Shown: piece after piece, positions 45,533 to 54,861 of the stretch | How the letters are laid out: every line of letters starts with the position of its first letter | Numbering within the stretch: the stretch's first letter is position 1 | DNA from: Phaeobacter sp. B1627 | Lineage (GTDB): Bacteria > Pseudomonadota > Alphaproteobacteria > Rhodobacterales > Rhodobacteraceae | Length of the DNA: 64,000 nt | NCBI RefSeq assembly: GCF_006265095.1 | Contig: NZ_VCNK01000016.1 | Coordinates: forward strand, 1 to 64,000 | Direction of reading: 5' to 3' | Made by a program: the position numbers and the translations under genes | Notes under the pieces: model-generated | Told to the model about the DNA's origin: nothing | Database searches by the model: none | The model's input: only the letters and a program-made list of their open reading frames with translations

Positions 45533-46266
45533 TACGTGCCTTCTGGCGACAGGTGGAAAACATAGCCTTGGGCGCGGCGGGTCTGCAGATGCACAGGTTT
45601 GGACGCAACAGGCTCGATCTTGCGGCGCAGTCGTAAAATCAGCACGTCGATGGTCCGGTCTACATATCGCTGCATATCGGATCCCAATTCTTCCAGCAGT
45701 TCGGGCCGTGGGATGACCCTGTTGGGATTGCGCGCAAAATACTCCAACAGGCGGTATTCGGCGTTGGTCAGCGGGATTTCTTCACCGTCTGCATCCAGCA
45801 CGCGACGGGTCAGCACATCGATCCGCTTGGAGCCAAAAACAATGCCTTTGCCGGAGCTCGCACCAGGCTTCGACGCCCCATGGCCATAGCGTCTGAGGAC
45901 CGCTCGGATTCGCGCGACCAGTTCGCGGGGATTGAACGGTTTGATCAGATAGTCGTCCGCCCCGGTTTCCAGCCCGATGATTTTGTCGATCTCGTCGCCG
46001 ACGCCGGTCAACATCACGATTGGAATTTCGTAGCGTTCGCGAATGTGGATCGCCAGGGTCAATCCAGACTCTCCACGCAAGCGCAGATCTATCAGGGCCA
46101 GATCCACCGGCGGCGGGTCGCCCAGCGCCATGAACGACGGGATGTCAGGACAGCACACCGCATCAAACCCACTTTCGCGCATCAAGGCAGACAGGGTAAC
46201 GCGCACGCTCTCGTCATCGTCCACAATGGCAATGAGAGGTCCGGAGAGTGGTTCGGTTTTGCCCAT
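45532..46266 (-). CDS. OmpR-family response regulator
   Basis: This 244-aa protein has a receiver domain with acidic IVDDDESV, phospho-acceptor Asp60 in ALIDLRLRG and Lys in LIKPFNPREL, and a C-terminal winged helix (LTNAEYRLLEYFARNPNRV, then DRTIDVLILRLRRKIE). ATG 46266 (MGKTEPLSGP) is chosen over 46302. It pairs with the downstream hybrid kinase and is divergent from phnD across 263 bp, so it probably controls that operon. Confidence 0.9.
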   Translation of the reverse strand: MGKTEPLSGPLIAIVDDDESVRVTLSALMRESGFDAVCCPDIPSFMALGDPPPVDLALIDLRLRGESGLTLAIHIRERYEIPIVMLTGVGDEIDKIIGLETGADDYLIKPFNPRELVARIRAVLRRYGHGASKPGASSGKGIVFGSKRIDVLTRRVLDADGEEIPLTNAEYRLLEYFARNPNRVIPRPELLEELGSDMQRYVDRTIDVLILRLRRKIEPVASKPVHLQTRRAQGYVFHLSPEGT

Positions 46267-46394
46267 CTGTATGCAACTTCTTCCTGTAACGTCGCGCCGC
46301 ATCAGAATTCCGCCAAGTCCGGAATCTCCGCGATTCAGTGACGCAGATCATGTCAGGTTTTAAGGCGGTAGGGGCGGGTTTGTAATATTGTTAA

Positions 46395-46429
46395 CATTAA
46401 ACAGGCGTTCCGTCTGTTCCATTAACAGA
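46395..46429. promoter_or_regulatory. Candidate regulator-binding direct repeat upstream of phnD
   Basis: cattaaacag (46395-46404) and ccattaacag (46420-46429) are similar and about 25 bp apart in the AT-rich divergent region. They could bind the adjacent OmpR-type regulator. No canonical Pho box was recognised. Confidence 0.35.
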
Positions 46430-46529
46430 GGCGGTCTCGCCTCGGCGCGCCGCCCGCTCCTATCCTCGGCGGGTCAGCGCATTGCCTTTGGCCGGACGGC
46501 GAGAGGCATGCGTGAAAAGGGAGGAAACC

Positions 46530-47510
46530 ATGACACCATTTATTACCCGAGCTGCAACCGCACTGGGCATCCTGTCCGCGAGCGCCTTTGCGGCAGCTGC
46601 CGCAGACTGTGCCGACCGTGGCGCACTTGACGAACTCTATTGTGACGCCAATGGCGACCTGGTCGCAGATACCCCGACCGATCCTGCGGAGCTTCAAAAT
46701 CCGGATACTCTGGTCTTTGCCTATACCCCGGTCGAGGATCCGGCAGTGTATGCAGACATCTGGGCCCCCTTCATCGCGCATATGGAGGAGGTCACGGGCA
46801 AGAATGTGCAATTCTTTGCCGTGCAGTCCAACTCCGCCGAGGTCGAAGCCATGCGGTCCGGCCGCTTGCATGTGGCGGGGTTTTCAACCGGTCCGACCCC
46901 CTTCGCCGTGAACCTCGCAGGGGCCGTGCCCTTTGCCATCATGGGCGCGGAGGACGGCCAGTTCGGCTATAAGCTGCAGGTGTTCACTCAGGCAGACAGC
47001 GACATCAAAGAGGTCAAAGATCTGGCGGGCCGCCGCGTTGCTCATACCTCGCCGACCTCCAATTCCGGGAACCAGGCGCCGCGCGCATTGTTTCCGGCGC
47101 TCGGTATCGAACCTGACAAAGACTACGAAGTGACCTACTCCGGCTCTCATGACCAATCCATGTTGGGCGTTGTGGCCGGCGACTACGACGCGGCCCCGGT
47201 GGCCTCCGAAGTGGTCGAGCGGATGGCTGAGCGTGGCCTTTATGATGAGGCGGACGTGCGTATGATCTGGGAAAGCGATCCGTTCCCGACGACCTCCTTC
47301 AATCTGGCGCATAACCTGGATCCCGCGCTGGCCGAGAAGATCAAAGAGGCCTTCTTCACCTTCGAATTTGCCGGCACCAAGCTGGGTGACGAATTCTCAG
47401 GCGTCAGCAAGTTCATTCCGATCACCTACCAGGATCAATGGGCGGTCATTCGTCAGATCCAGAAATCCAACGGTGTGGAATATACCCCTCAGGGGCTGGC
47501 CGGGAACTAA
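46530..47510 (+). CDS. phnD: Phosphonate/phosphite-type ABC transporter, substrate-binding protein
   Basis: This 326-aa periplasmic protein has a signal peptide (ATALGILSASAFAAAAADC) and a PhnD fold. Typical stretches are LVFAYTPVEDPAVYADIWAP, RRVAHTSPTSNSGNQAPRAL and YSGSHDQSMLGVVAGDYDAA, the last holding the H-D-x-S/A anion-binding turn. ATG 46530 has ggagg upstream. The bound ligand could be a phosphonate, phosphite or phosphate; no C-P lyase or phosphonatase genes are seen in this window. Confidence 0.9.
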   Translation: MTPFITRAATALGILSASAFAAAAADCADRGALDELYCDANGDLVADTPTDPAELQNPDTLVFAYTPVEDPAVYADIWAPFIAHMEEVTGKNVQFFAVQSNSAEVEAMRSGRLHVAGFSTGPTPFAVNLAGAVPFAIMGAEDGQFGYKLQVFTQADSDIKEVKDLAGRRVAHTSPTSNSGNQAPRALFPALGIEPDKDYEVTYSGSHDQSMLGVVAGDYDAAPVASEVVERMAERGLYDEADVRMIWESDPFPTTSFNLAHNLDPALAEKIKEAFFTFEFAGTKLGDEFSGVSKFIPITYQDQWAVIRQIQKSNGVEYTPQGLAGN

Positions 47511-47526
47511 CCTGCCCCCCTGCGAA

Positions 47527-47562
47527 TGCCCGGAGAGCGCAGTCTGCTGTCCGGGCAGTTTT
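47527..47562 (+). terminator. Hairpin with T-run between phnD and phnC
   Basis: tgcccgga (47527-47534) pairs with tccgggca (47550-47557) and is followed by gttttt. It probably acts as a partial terminator, giving more binding protein than transporter. Confidence 0.75.
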
Positions 47563-47630
47563 TCCAGCCTTGCGACCCCCTTGTGGGGCGCACGTCATAG
47601 GCAGAGCTGCGCTATGCCGGAGGAAACCCA

Positions 47631-48404
47631 ATGCTAAAAATCTCCAAACTGACCAAACGATACGGGGCCGGCGATCCGGTGCTCAAGGAGCTGGATCTGA
47701 CTGTCGAAGGTGATCAGTTGACCTCTGTGATCGGCTCGTCGGGGGCCGGCAAAAGCACGCTGCTGCGGTGTATCAACCGGCTGGTTGAACCCACGTCCGG
47801 CTCCGTCGATCTGAACGGCACAGAGTTCACCACCCTCAACCGCCGTGAACTGCGCATTGCGCGCCGCCGCATTGGCATGGTCTTTCAAAGTTTCAATCTG
47901 ATCGACCGCCTGACTGTGATGGAAAATGTGCAATCGGGTCGGTTGGGCTACATTTCCACCTGGGCCGCGCTGAGCCGCCGCTACCCGCGGGAGGACATCC
48001 GCCACGCCTATGAGCTGATGGAGCGGGTTGGCATTGCCCACTACGCAGACCGCCGCGCCGATGAACTCTCGGGCGGTGAGCGCCAACGGGTCGGAGTCGT
48101 CCGGGCATTGATGCAGCGCCCCGAGATCCTGCTGGCGGACGAGCCCACGGCTTCGCTCGATCCCAAGACCTCCGAGCAGATCATGTCGCTGCTGCGCGAT
48201 CTGGCCTCCGAGTTGAAATTGCCTGTCATTATCAACATCCACAATGTGACCGAAGCAAAGGAATACAGCGACCGGATCGTCGGCATGCGCTACGGGCGCA
48301 TCATATTTGACGATTTGCCTGGCAAACTGGACAAGGCGGAGATGGATGAAATCTATGCCGGCGTTCCCGCCATGGACCGTGCCGAAGTCGGGGCCGTCGC
48401 ATGA
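47631..48404 (+). CDS. phnC: Phosphonate-type ABC transporter, ATP-binding protein
   Basis: This 257-aa ATPase has Walker A GSSGAGKSTLLR, signature LSGGERQRVGVVRAL and Walker B LLADEPTASLD, in the PhnC subfamily (KLTKRYGAGDPVLKELDL). It energises uptake through the two PhnE subunits. The stop overlaps the first phnE start by 4 bp. Confidence 0.93.
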   Translation: MLKISKLTKRYGAGDPVLKELDLTVEGDQLTSVIGSSGAGKSTLLRCINRLVEPTSGSVDLNGTEFTTLNRRELRIARRRIGMVFQSFNLIDRLTVMENVQSGRLGYISTWAALSRRYPREDIRHAYELMERVGIAHYADRRADELSGGERQRVGVVRALMQRPEILLADEPTASLDPKTSEQIMSLLRDLASELKLPVIINIHNVTEAKEYSDRIVGMRYGRIIFDDLPGKLDKAEMDEIYAGVPAMDRAEVGAVA

Positions 48405-49195
48405 CCCCGGACAAAGCCATCTGGCGCAAGCCCCCCTTTATCCGCAACCCGGTGCTCAGATACGGGCTATATGCAGTCCTCACCATATATATTGTTGCGA
48501 CTCTGGCCACATTGCCCATTGACTGGGATCGTGTTTCCGACGGGATGCGCCGGGCACAGCGGATTTTCAGCGGCGCCTTTCCGCCAAATTTCGACCGGTC
48601 CGGACTTTTGATCGACGGGTTTCTGGAGAGCCTGAAGATCGCCATCCTGGCAACCGTCGGCGGCATTCTCCTGTCTGTGCCTCTCGCCTTCATGGCGGCG
48701 CGCAACATCGCAATCAAACCGGTCTATTTCCTCGGCCGGGGGATCATTATCGTGGCCCGCAGCTTTCACCCGGTCATTGTCGCCATCATCTTTGTGAAGG
48801 CGGTCGGGTTTGGCCCCTTTGCCGGGGCTCTGACATTGGTGGTTTATTCCGTCGGTTTCGTGGCAAAGCTGCTGGCAGAACGGATCGAGGAGATCGATTT
48901 CGGCCAGGTGGAGGCCATGCGGTCCGTTGGTGCGGGCTTCCTCGCCACGTTGGCCTATGCGGTCGTGCCGCAGATCATGCCACGGCTTGTCGGGCTGGGG
49001 ATCTATCAGCTGGACAGCAACCTGCGGGCCTCCGCCGTGGTCGGCATCGTTGGCGCAGGTGGCATCGGCGCCACGTTGGCCAATGCCTTTGGCCGCTACG
49101 ACTATGACTTCGCCCTTGCCATCACAATGGTCATCGTCGGCGTCATTCTCCTGTCTGAGGCGGTGAGCGGATTTATCAGAAAGCGGATCGCATGA
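48401..49195 (+). CDS. phnE: Phosphonate-type ABC transporter, permease 1
   Basis: This 264-aa inner-membrane permease has about six helices and the PhnE coupling loop (EEIDFGQVEAMRSVGAGFLA), ending SNLRASAVVGIVGAGGIGA, the EAA-type region. It overlaps phnC and the second phnE gene by 4 bp each. Two different PhnE subunits probably make a heterodimeric pore. Confidence 0.92.
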   Translation: MTPDKAIWRKPPFIRNPVLRYGLYAVLTIYIVATLATLPIDWDRVSDGMRRAQRIFSGAFPPNFDRSGLLIDGFLESLKIAILATVGGILLSVPLAFMAARNIAIKPVYFLGRGIIIVARSFHPVIVAIIFVKAVGFGPFAGALTLVVYSVGFVAKLLAERIEEIDFGQVEAMRSVGAGFLATLAYAVVPQIMPRLVGLGIYQLDSNLRASAVVGIVGAGGIGATLANAFGRYDYDFALAITMVIVGVILLSEAVSGFIRKRIA

Positions 49196-50004
49196 TGGGC
49201 ACTCAACCTCTGCAGCAAACACTCGATCACTGGTCCCGCTTCACCCTACGCCAGCGCCTGATGCGTTATGGTGGCCTGCTGTTTACCGTGCTCGTCGTGG
49301 CCTGGGCCCTCAGCAGCATCGACGTGATCTGGGAATGGGTGTGGGACGCCCCGACGCAGATGGGCGATCTGTTCGCCCGTATGATGCCGCCGGATCCCAG
49401 CAATCTGCCCTCGATACTTGAGGCCATCTGGCAGACGGTGAACATCGCGACACTGGCCACCATGATTGCTGTCGTCGTCTCCCTGCCTGTCGCCTATATC
49501 TCGGCGCAGAACACGACGCCAAACCGGGTGACCCTGTGGATTGGCCGCTTTATCCTGGTCTCTTCGAGGTCCGTAAATACGATCATCTGGGCGCTTCTTT
49601 TCGTCGCGATCTTTGGCCCCGGAATTGTCGCCGGTATCGTGGCTATCATGTTTCGTTCCATTGGTTTTTTGGGCAAACTTCTGGGCGAAGCCATCGAGGA
49701 GATTGACCAGAAGCCGGTCGAAGCGCTGGAGGCCTGCGGGGCATCACGCTTCAAGATCGTGCTCTACGCCATCGTGCCGCAGGTGATGCCCGCCTTCTTT
49801 GCGGTTGCGATCCTGCGCTGGGATATCAATCTGCGTGAATCCACCGTGCTGGGGCTGGTGGGCGCTGGTGGCATCGGGATGATCCTGCAAGGCGCGATCG
49901 ATACGTTCAACTGGCCCGAGGTCTCCATGGTGCTGCTCACCATTCTCGCGCTGGTCGTGTTCGGAGAGGTTGTCTCGTCCTATATGCGCAAGAAAATCCT
50001 GTAG
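49192..50004 (+). CDS. phnE: Phosphonate-type ABC transporter, permease 2
   Basis: This 270-aa permease is related to the gene before it, with EEIDQKPVEALEACGASRFK and NLRESTVLGLVGAGGIGM in the same places. About six membrane helices are visible. The start may be ATG 49192 or ATG 49195. It is the last gene of the operon and is followed by a strong hairpin. Confidence 0.92.
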   Translation: MMGTQPLQQTLDHWSRFTLRQRLMRYGGLLFTVLVVAWALSSIDVIWEWVWDAPTQMGDLFARMMPPDPSNLPSILEAIWQTVNIATLATMIAVVVSLPVAYISAQNTTPNRVTLWIGRFILVSSRSVNTIIWALLFVAIFGPGIVAGIVAIMFRSIGFLGKLLGEAIEEIDQKPVEALEACGASRFKIVLYAIVPQVMPAFFAVAILRWDINLRESTVLGLVGAGGIGMILQGAIDTFNWPEVSMVLLTILALVVFGEVVSSYMRKKIL

Positions 50005-50007
50005 TCC

Positions 50008-50038
50008 ATCTGGCGGCCAGTCAGGCTGGCCGCCAGAT
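50008..50038 (+). terminator. Terminator hairpin after the phn operon
   Basis: A 13-bp perfect stem (50008-50020 with 50026-50038) and 5-nt loop lie directly after the phnE stop. There is no T-run, but the position between convergent genes fits a bidirectional stop. Confidence 0.65.
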
Positions 50039-50067
50039 ACGCGTGTCGTTCAAACCTATCGCCGGGA

Positions 50068-50874
50068 TCAGAGAATTGTCCTGAGATAGGCCAGGGAGGC
50101 CTCAAAATCCCCTTCGATATGCGGGATACGAGCCGCCTCCAGAGCCAGAGTGCCCGTGTAGCCGATGGATTTCAGGGCATCGATCTGGCCTTTAAGGTTG
50201 GTCTGACCCGTCCCGTAGTGTTTCCAGGTCATTTTCCCGTCGATGAACTCACCGTCTTTCAGGTGCACGTTGCAGATATACGGTTTCAGCCTTTCGAATC
50301 CCTCTTCGAACGTCGTTTTTTCCGCCTCATAGAGATTTCCGGTGTCCCAGACATAGCCGAATGTGGGACGGTCGACGGCTTGCATCAGGGCAAGGCAGCT
50401 CTGCGATGTATCGGCCCAGGTGCCCGGCAGGTTCTCCAGTTGGACGTTGATGCCGCGTGCCGCCGCGCGGTCGACCATATCGCCCAGCAGGGTCACCACC
50501 TGCTCAAAGGTGGCGGCATCATCGCTGGCGCTGCGCTGCGGAGCGAATGTGATCAAAGCGGGCGCTGAGATGACTTCGGCCATATCCATGCTCATCGACC
50601 AAAGCTGGTCTTTGTGGAGGCTGACAAGATCGCTACCCATCGGAATGCCGATCAGATTTCCAGCTGAGGCGGCGGAATATTCGATGCCATATTCGGTCCG
50701 TGCGCCTTTCAGAACGCGCCATGCGTCGCCGGTCAGAAGCGGGAACCGCTTGCCTTCGACGGTACGCGCCTCGAATGTGGTGATGCCATGTTCCACGGCG
50801 GTTTTGAGAATAGTATCAAGGGTGTTTGGCGACGTGAGCGGGGCAACCTCATTGGTTACGGCGGCGAGTTTCAT
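50068..50874 (-). CDS. Sugar phosphate isomerase/epimerase family (TIM barrel)
   Basis: This 268-aa protein is of the xylose isomerase-like AP endonuclease-2 fold. Metal-binding positions fit the family: Glu in GINVQLENLPG, Asp and His in FGYVWDTGNLYEAE and ICNVHLKDGEF, and a C-terminal Glu in TLALEAARIP. ATG 50874 (MKLAAVTNEVAPL) is the typical start. The substrate is unknown. It converges on the phn operon and is divergent from the peptide-type transporter. Confidence 0.85.
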   Translation of the reverse strand: MKLAAVTNEVAPLTSPNTLDTILKTAVEHGITTFEARTVEGKRFPLLTGDAWRVLKGARTEYGIEYSAASAGNLIGIPMGSDLVSLHKDQLWSMSMDMAEVISAPALITFAPQRSASDDAATFEQVVTLLGDMVDRAAARGINVQLENLPGTWADTSQSCLALMQAVDRPTFGYVWDTGNLYEAEKTTFEEGFERLKPYICNVHLKDGEFIDGKMTWKHYGTGQTNLKGQIDALKSIGYTGTLALEAARIPHIEGDFEASLAYLRTIL

Positions 50875-51383
50875 TGGCTGAGAGACCTTTCGTTTGAATG
50901 TCGGTTGCATGTCGTTTGCAGGGTGCGCGACCGGATGCAGGGTGCAGAGCCGCGGGCCCACGCACTGCTCGAACATGCGCCCATCGGACTGACCTCTGCG
51001 TCAATTCGCACGTCGAGGCGAACCGTGGGGGACATTGCGGGAATAGGGAAATACAATCCCTGACTGGCGTCATATGCGAGCACGATGCCCCTGTGGCGCA
51101 TCGGCCGCCGGCTGTGCTGCCAAAGGTGAGGTCCCTCGGGGTCGCGTGCCAGGGACGACGACGGGCGACAACGGGCGACGACGGGTCACCACGGGCTGCT
51201 GCGGGGCTGATAACATGCGGTCTGATGCAGCATTTCGGCGCGGCATCGCGAGGCAGTATGCCGTCAGAGCTGATCGATATTATACAACTTGGACACCTCC
51301 ACTGAAACTCAGAGCACAAAAAACGCGGCACGGACATCCCGGAGACCGCAACATTTCAACGCTCTTAACAGGGAGACTTTCCA
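50875..51383. other. Divergent control region with 10-bp-phased repeats
   Basis: No gene is supported in these 509 bp. Four direct repeats of acggg(c/t)... start at 51161, 51171, 51181 and 51191, exactly 10 bp apart. They are GC-rich and lie about 185 bp before the binding-protein start, between two divergent genes. Confidence 0.5.
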
Positions 51384-53009
51384 ATGGGACCCAAGGTTTC
51401 AAAACTCAAATTCCGTCTATCAAGCACGCTGACAAGCGCGCTTCTGGCCGGCAGCATTCTGAGTGGCGCCACGGTTGGCGCGGCTGCTGCTCAGGACAAA
51501 GTGGTTGTGGCTGTGAGCCCGCTCGGCGCGGATTCCAATCTGTACTGGACCACGACCGGTGCCTTCATCATGCCGTCGTTTCAGACGCTGGTCGGGCAGG
51601 ATCCTGTGTCCGGCAAATATGACAATAGCCAACTGGCCGAAAGCTGGGAGCACAACGAAGACTTCACCTCCTGGACTTTCCACCTTCACCCGGACGCGGC
51701 ATTCAACGACGACTGGGGCCCTGTGACGTCGGAAGATGTCATTCACAGCTTCGGCCTGCATGTGGGCGATGATGCGAAACTCAGCGGCATCAGCCTTTTC
51801 CGCGAGATCGAAATCACTGCGGTTGACGAGCATACCGTGCGCTTCGACCTGCCGTCGCCTGAACCGAATTTCCTGTTCTCCCACGCGGGCCGCGGCTCGC
51901 TCGTGATCTATAGCAAGGCCCAGTACGACGCCGAGGGGCTGGACGGCTATGAAAGCGCCCCGGCCGGTTCGGGCCCGTTCAAATACGAGGGCCGCGAAGT
52001 CGGTCAATCCATCCTGTTCAGCACGGTCGAGGACCATTGGACCGGAACAACCCCCGAATATGACGAGATAGAATTCCGGTGGGTGAGCGAGCCCTCGACT
52101 CGTCTGGCAATGCTGTCCGCAGGCGAAGCCCATGTGGTCACACTTCCCCGCGATCTGCAGGACGATGCCGTCGAGGCAGGTGAAAAGGTGATCGTGTCCA
52201 GTGCCGGCGCCATGCAGACGACCATGCTGTTCACGGGGCAGTTCATGAACCCCGAGGCCGAAGAAAATCGGGATGCGCGTAGCTATGCCTGGGCGGATGT
52301 CCGGGTGCGGGAGGCGATGAACCGCGCGCTGGACCGGGACGCCATTCTCGAAGCGCTTTATGGCGAAGGGGTCGGCGCCTTGTCTGTCTACACGATGGAT
52401 CCGCGCTTTCCTGGCTATTCCGAGGCGCTCGCGGAGCGTTTCGATGCGGACTACGGATATGACCCCGAGCGGGCGATGGAATTGCTGGCCGAGGCGGGAT
52501 ATCCGGACAGCTTTGAAAATCCAAAGATCCCGCTGGTGGTGACGAGCCTCGCAGGCAACCCCGAGTTCGCGCAGATGGCCGAGCTGGTACAGGCCTATTT
52601 CGATCTCGTCGGCCTCCAGACAGAGATGCGGGAACAGGACTGGGCCACAGGAAACACCGCCATCCGGGGCTTCAACGCTGATTTCGTGACCCCGATGCGC
52701 AATGCGCCTGTGCGCCCGAGCGCGCTGGGCTCGCAGATCTTCTTCACCACCCATGCAAGCCCGCATCTCGATGTCGGTGACCCGGAGTTGAATGACCTCG
52801 GCGCGGCTCTCATCCAGGAGACCGATCCTGCCAAGCGGGACGGGACGCTGCAGGCGATGTACACACGTATATTCGATACCTACGCGCATCTTCCGATGGC
52901 AACGGTGCCCGCATCCGTTGTGGTGAACAGCGCGTTGGTCGAGGGCTGGAGCTTCCCCGGATCAACCTCCTCCGGTCTGAGCCATTTCGAGCTGCTCGAT
53001 CTCAAGTAA
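51384..53009 (+). CDS. Peptide-type ABC transporter, substrate-binding protein (family 5)
   Basis: This 541-aa exported protein has a signal peptide (LTSALLAGSILSGATVGAAA) and the family-5 pattern: QLAESWEHNEDFTSWTFHL, RFDLPSPEPNFLF, and VREAMNRALDRDAILEALYG. Such proteins bind peptides, but also nickel, opines or other amides. It is the first gene of a five-gene transporter operon and is followed by a hairpin before the first permease. Confidence 0.9.
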   Translation: MGPKVSKLKFRLSSTLTSALLAGSILSGATVGAAAAQDKVVVAVSPLGADSNLYWTTTGAFIMPSFQTLVGQDPVSGKYDNSQLAESWEHNEDFTSWTFHLHPDAAFNDDWGPVTSEDVIHSFGLHVGDDAKLSGISLFREIEITAVDEHTVRFDLPSPEPNFLFSHAGRGSLVIYSKAQYDAEGLDGYESAPAGSGPFKYEGREVGQSILFSTVEDHWTGTTPEYDEIEFRWVSEPSTRLAMLSAGEAHVVTLPRDLQDDAVEAGEKVIVSSAGAMQTTMLFTGQFMNPEAEENRDARSYAWADVRVREAMNRALDRDAILEALYGEGVGALSVYTMDPRFPGYSEALAERFDADYGYDPERAMELLAEAGYPDSFENPKIPLVVTSLAGNPEFAQMAELVQAYFDLVGLQTEMREQDWATGNTAIRGFNADFVTPMRNAPVRPSALGSQIFFTTHASPHLDVGDPELNDLGAALIQETDPAKRDGTLQAMYTRIFDTYAHLPMATVPASVVVNSALVEGWSFPGSTSSGLSHFELLDLK

Positions 53010-53022
53010 GGCCCGCGCCTTT

Positions 53023-53057
53023 TGCAGGATGAAGCGTTTCGGCTGCTTCATCCTGCA
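53023..53057 (+). terminator. Intra-operon hairpin after the binding-protein gene
   Basis: tgcaggatgaagc (53023-53035) pairs exactly with gcttcatcctgca (53045-53057). It has no long T-run. It may stabilise the upstream mRNA or partly stop transcription, so that binding protein exceeds permease. Confidence 0.7.
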
Positions 53058-53080
53058 GTTTCACTACAAGGAAATAGTTC

Positions 53081-54001
53081 ATGTTGCGCCACCTCCTGCT
53101 CAGGTCGGGGTCGAGCCTTTTTGCGCTCCTGATCATCTCAATGATCGTTTTTTCGCTGTCCCAGCTGTCGGGCAATCCGGTTGACGCCTTGTTGCCGGAT
53201 GATGCGACACAGGAACAGATCGATACCTTCATCCGGGACTGGGGTCTCGATCAACCGCTCTGGAAACAATATATGACGTTCCTCGGGAACGCGATGCTCG
53301 GAGATTTCGGCACCTCGCTCAAGTGGCCGGGGGAAAGCGCTATGGGCTTTGTCCTGGACCGGATGCCCGCCACGTTGAAACTGGGCGGTCTTGCCATTCT
53401 CATCAGCGTGGTAATCGCGCTGCCGCTCGGGATTGCCGCCGCCTACACCAAAGGGTCCATCACCGATAACGCAGCGCAACTCTTCGCACTTCTCGGGCAG
53501 TCGATGCCGAATTTCTGGCTCGGTATCGTTCTGATCTGGGTGTTTTCGGTCTGGCTCGGGTGGCTGCCAACCTCCGGAACGGGAAGTTTCGCGCATCTGA
53601 TCCTGCCGGCCATCGCCATCGCCTGGTTTCAGATCTCGGCGCTGACCCGACTGACGCGGTCGGCGATGCTCGAAGTTCTGGATGCGGAATATGTCAAACT
53701 GGCGCGCGTCAAAGGCGTCCCGGAATGGCTGGTCATCTGCAAACATGCCTTTCGCAATGCCGCGGTCGTCCCCCTCACATATTTCGGAATTCTGGCGGCC
53801 TCGATCCTGACCGGCTCGGTGGTCATCGAATCCGTCTATTCCTATCCGGGCATGGGATGGGTCGCGATCGAAGCCATTCGGGGCCGTGATTTTCCCGTCA
53901 TCCAGGCCGTGATCCTGGCCTACGCCGTCATCTACATGCTCTCCAATCTGCTCGTCGACCTGCTCTATGTCGTCGTCAACCCCAGGATGCATCATGGCTG
54001 A
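53081..54001 (+). CDS. Peptide-type ABC transporter, permease (DppB-like)
   Basis: This 306-aa protein has six predicted membrane helices. The N-terminal part fits DppB/OppB (SQLSGNPVDALLPDDATQEQ, then WKQYMTFLGNAMLGDFGTSL), and the coupling loop is in DAEYVKLARVKGVPEW. Its stop overlaps the next gene's start by 8 bp. Confidence 0.92.
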   Translation: MLRHLLLRSGSSLFALLIISMIVFSLSQLSGNPVDALLPDDATQEQIDTFIRDWGLDQPLWKQYMTFLGNAMLGDFGTSLKWPGESAMGFVLDRMPATLKLGGLAILISVVIALPLGIAAAYTKGSITDNAAQLFALLGQSMPNFWLGIVLIWVFSVWLGWLPTSGTGSFAHLILPAIAIAWFQISALTRLTRSAMLEVLDAEYVKLARVKGVPEWLVICKHAFRNAAVVPLTYFGILAASILTGSVVIESVYSYPGMGWVAIEAIRGRDFPVIQAVILAYAVIYMLSNLLVDLLYVVVNPRMHHG

Positions 54002-54860
54002 ACTCTCAACGCCTTCCCGCTTTTCACTGCGCCGATTGCGAAATCTGCCGCTCGTCCCGATCATCATCTTGTTGGTTGTGTTCATTATTCCGGCGTTCTT
54101 TGCCCAGTGGATCGCGCCGCATGACCCATATGTGCCGAACCTGAGAGCACGCCTGCAACCGCCCGTCTTCTTCGGCGGGACCTGGGAGTATCCGCTGGGT
54201 ACAGATCGCCTCGGGCGGGACATCCTGAGCCGCATTCTCCACGGAGCCTGGTACGTCATGGCGGTGTCGATGATCGGCATTTTCGTGGGGGTGGTCGTCG
54301 GCACCACACTCGGGCTGATCGCAGGATATGTGCGCGGCCGTTTCGACAGTCTCGTGATGCGCCTGGTCGATATTTCGCTGGCACTGCCTGCGATGTTGCT
54401 GGCGCTTGCCCTTGCGGCGGCACTCGGCGCCAGCTTCCTGTCGGTTGTCATCGTCGTCGGCTTTGCGCTCTGGGCCTATTTCGCGCGTCAGGTCCGCGCC
54501 GAGGTCCTCTTGCTCCGCGACAGCGATTTCGTCGCCAGATCGCTGGTCGCCGGTTCGTCCCATGCGCGCATTCTCTTCCGGCATATCCTGCCGAATGTGG
54601 TGAACACCATCGTCGTGCTTGCGACCCTGCAGGTGGGCATTGCCATCATGCTCGATGCGTCCCTGAGCTTTCTCGGCATCGGTATTCCACGTCCGACCCC
54701 GGCATGGGGGCTGCTTGTGTCCGATGGTCGCGACTTTATCGCCACAGATTGGTGGATCGCATTTTTCCCAGGGCTCGCGATTATGCTCACCGTTTTGTCA
54801 GTCAACATGATCGGCGACTGGCTTCGTGACGCGCTCGACCCCAGATTGAAGCAGTTTTGA
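53994..54860 (+). CDS. Peptide-type ABC transporter, permease (DppC-like)
   Basis: This 288-aa protein has an N-terminal helix (PIIILLVVFIIPAFFAQWIA), the DppC signature HPLGTDRLGRDILSR-like segment (YPLGTDRLGRDILSR), and the coupling loop RDSDFVARSLVAGSSHARIL. ATG 53994 (MAELSTPSRF) is used. The ATPase gene follows after 1 bp. Confidence 0.92.
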   Translation: MAELSTPSRFSLRRLRNLPLVPIIILLVVFIIPAFFAQWIAPHDPYVPNLRARLQPPVFFGGTWEYPLGTDRLGRDILSRILHGAWYVMAVSMIGIFVGVVVGTTLGLIAGYVRGRFDSLVMRLVDISLALPAMLLALALAAALGASFLSVVIVVGFALWAYFARQVRAEVLLLRDSDFVARSLVAGSSHARILFRHILPNVVNTIVVLATLQVGIAIMLDASLSFLGIGIPRPTPAWGLLVSDGRDFIATDWWIAFFPGLAIMLTVLSVNMIGDWLRDALDPRLKQF

Positions 54861-54861
54861 C

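Noticed and set aside
46395-46429. Pho box upstream of phnD
   Set aside because: The two similar 10-mers are about 25 bp apart and do not match the usual PhoB repeat spacing, so only a generic regulator site is proposed.
51420-52889. 489-codon minus-strand frame
   Set aside because: Antisense shadow of the peptide-type binding protein gene.
53138-54451. 437-codon minus-strand frame
   Set aside because: Antisense to two overlapping permease genes whose membrane helices and coupling loops are clear.
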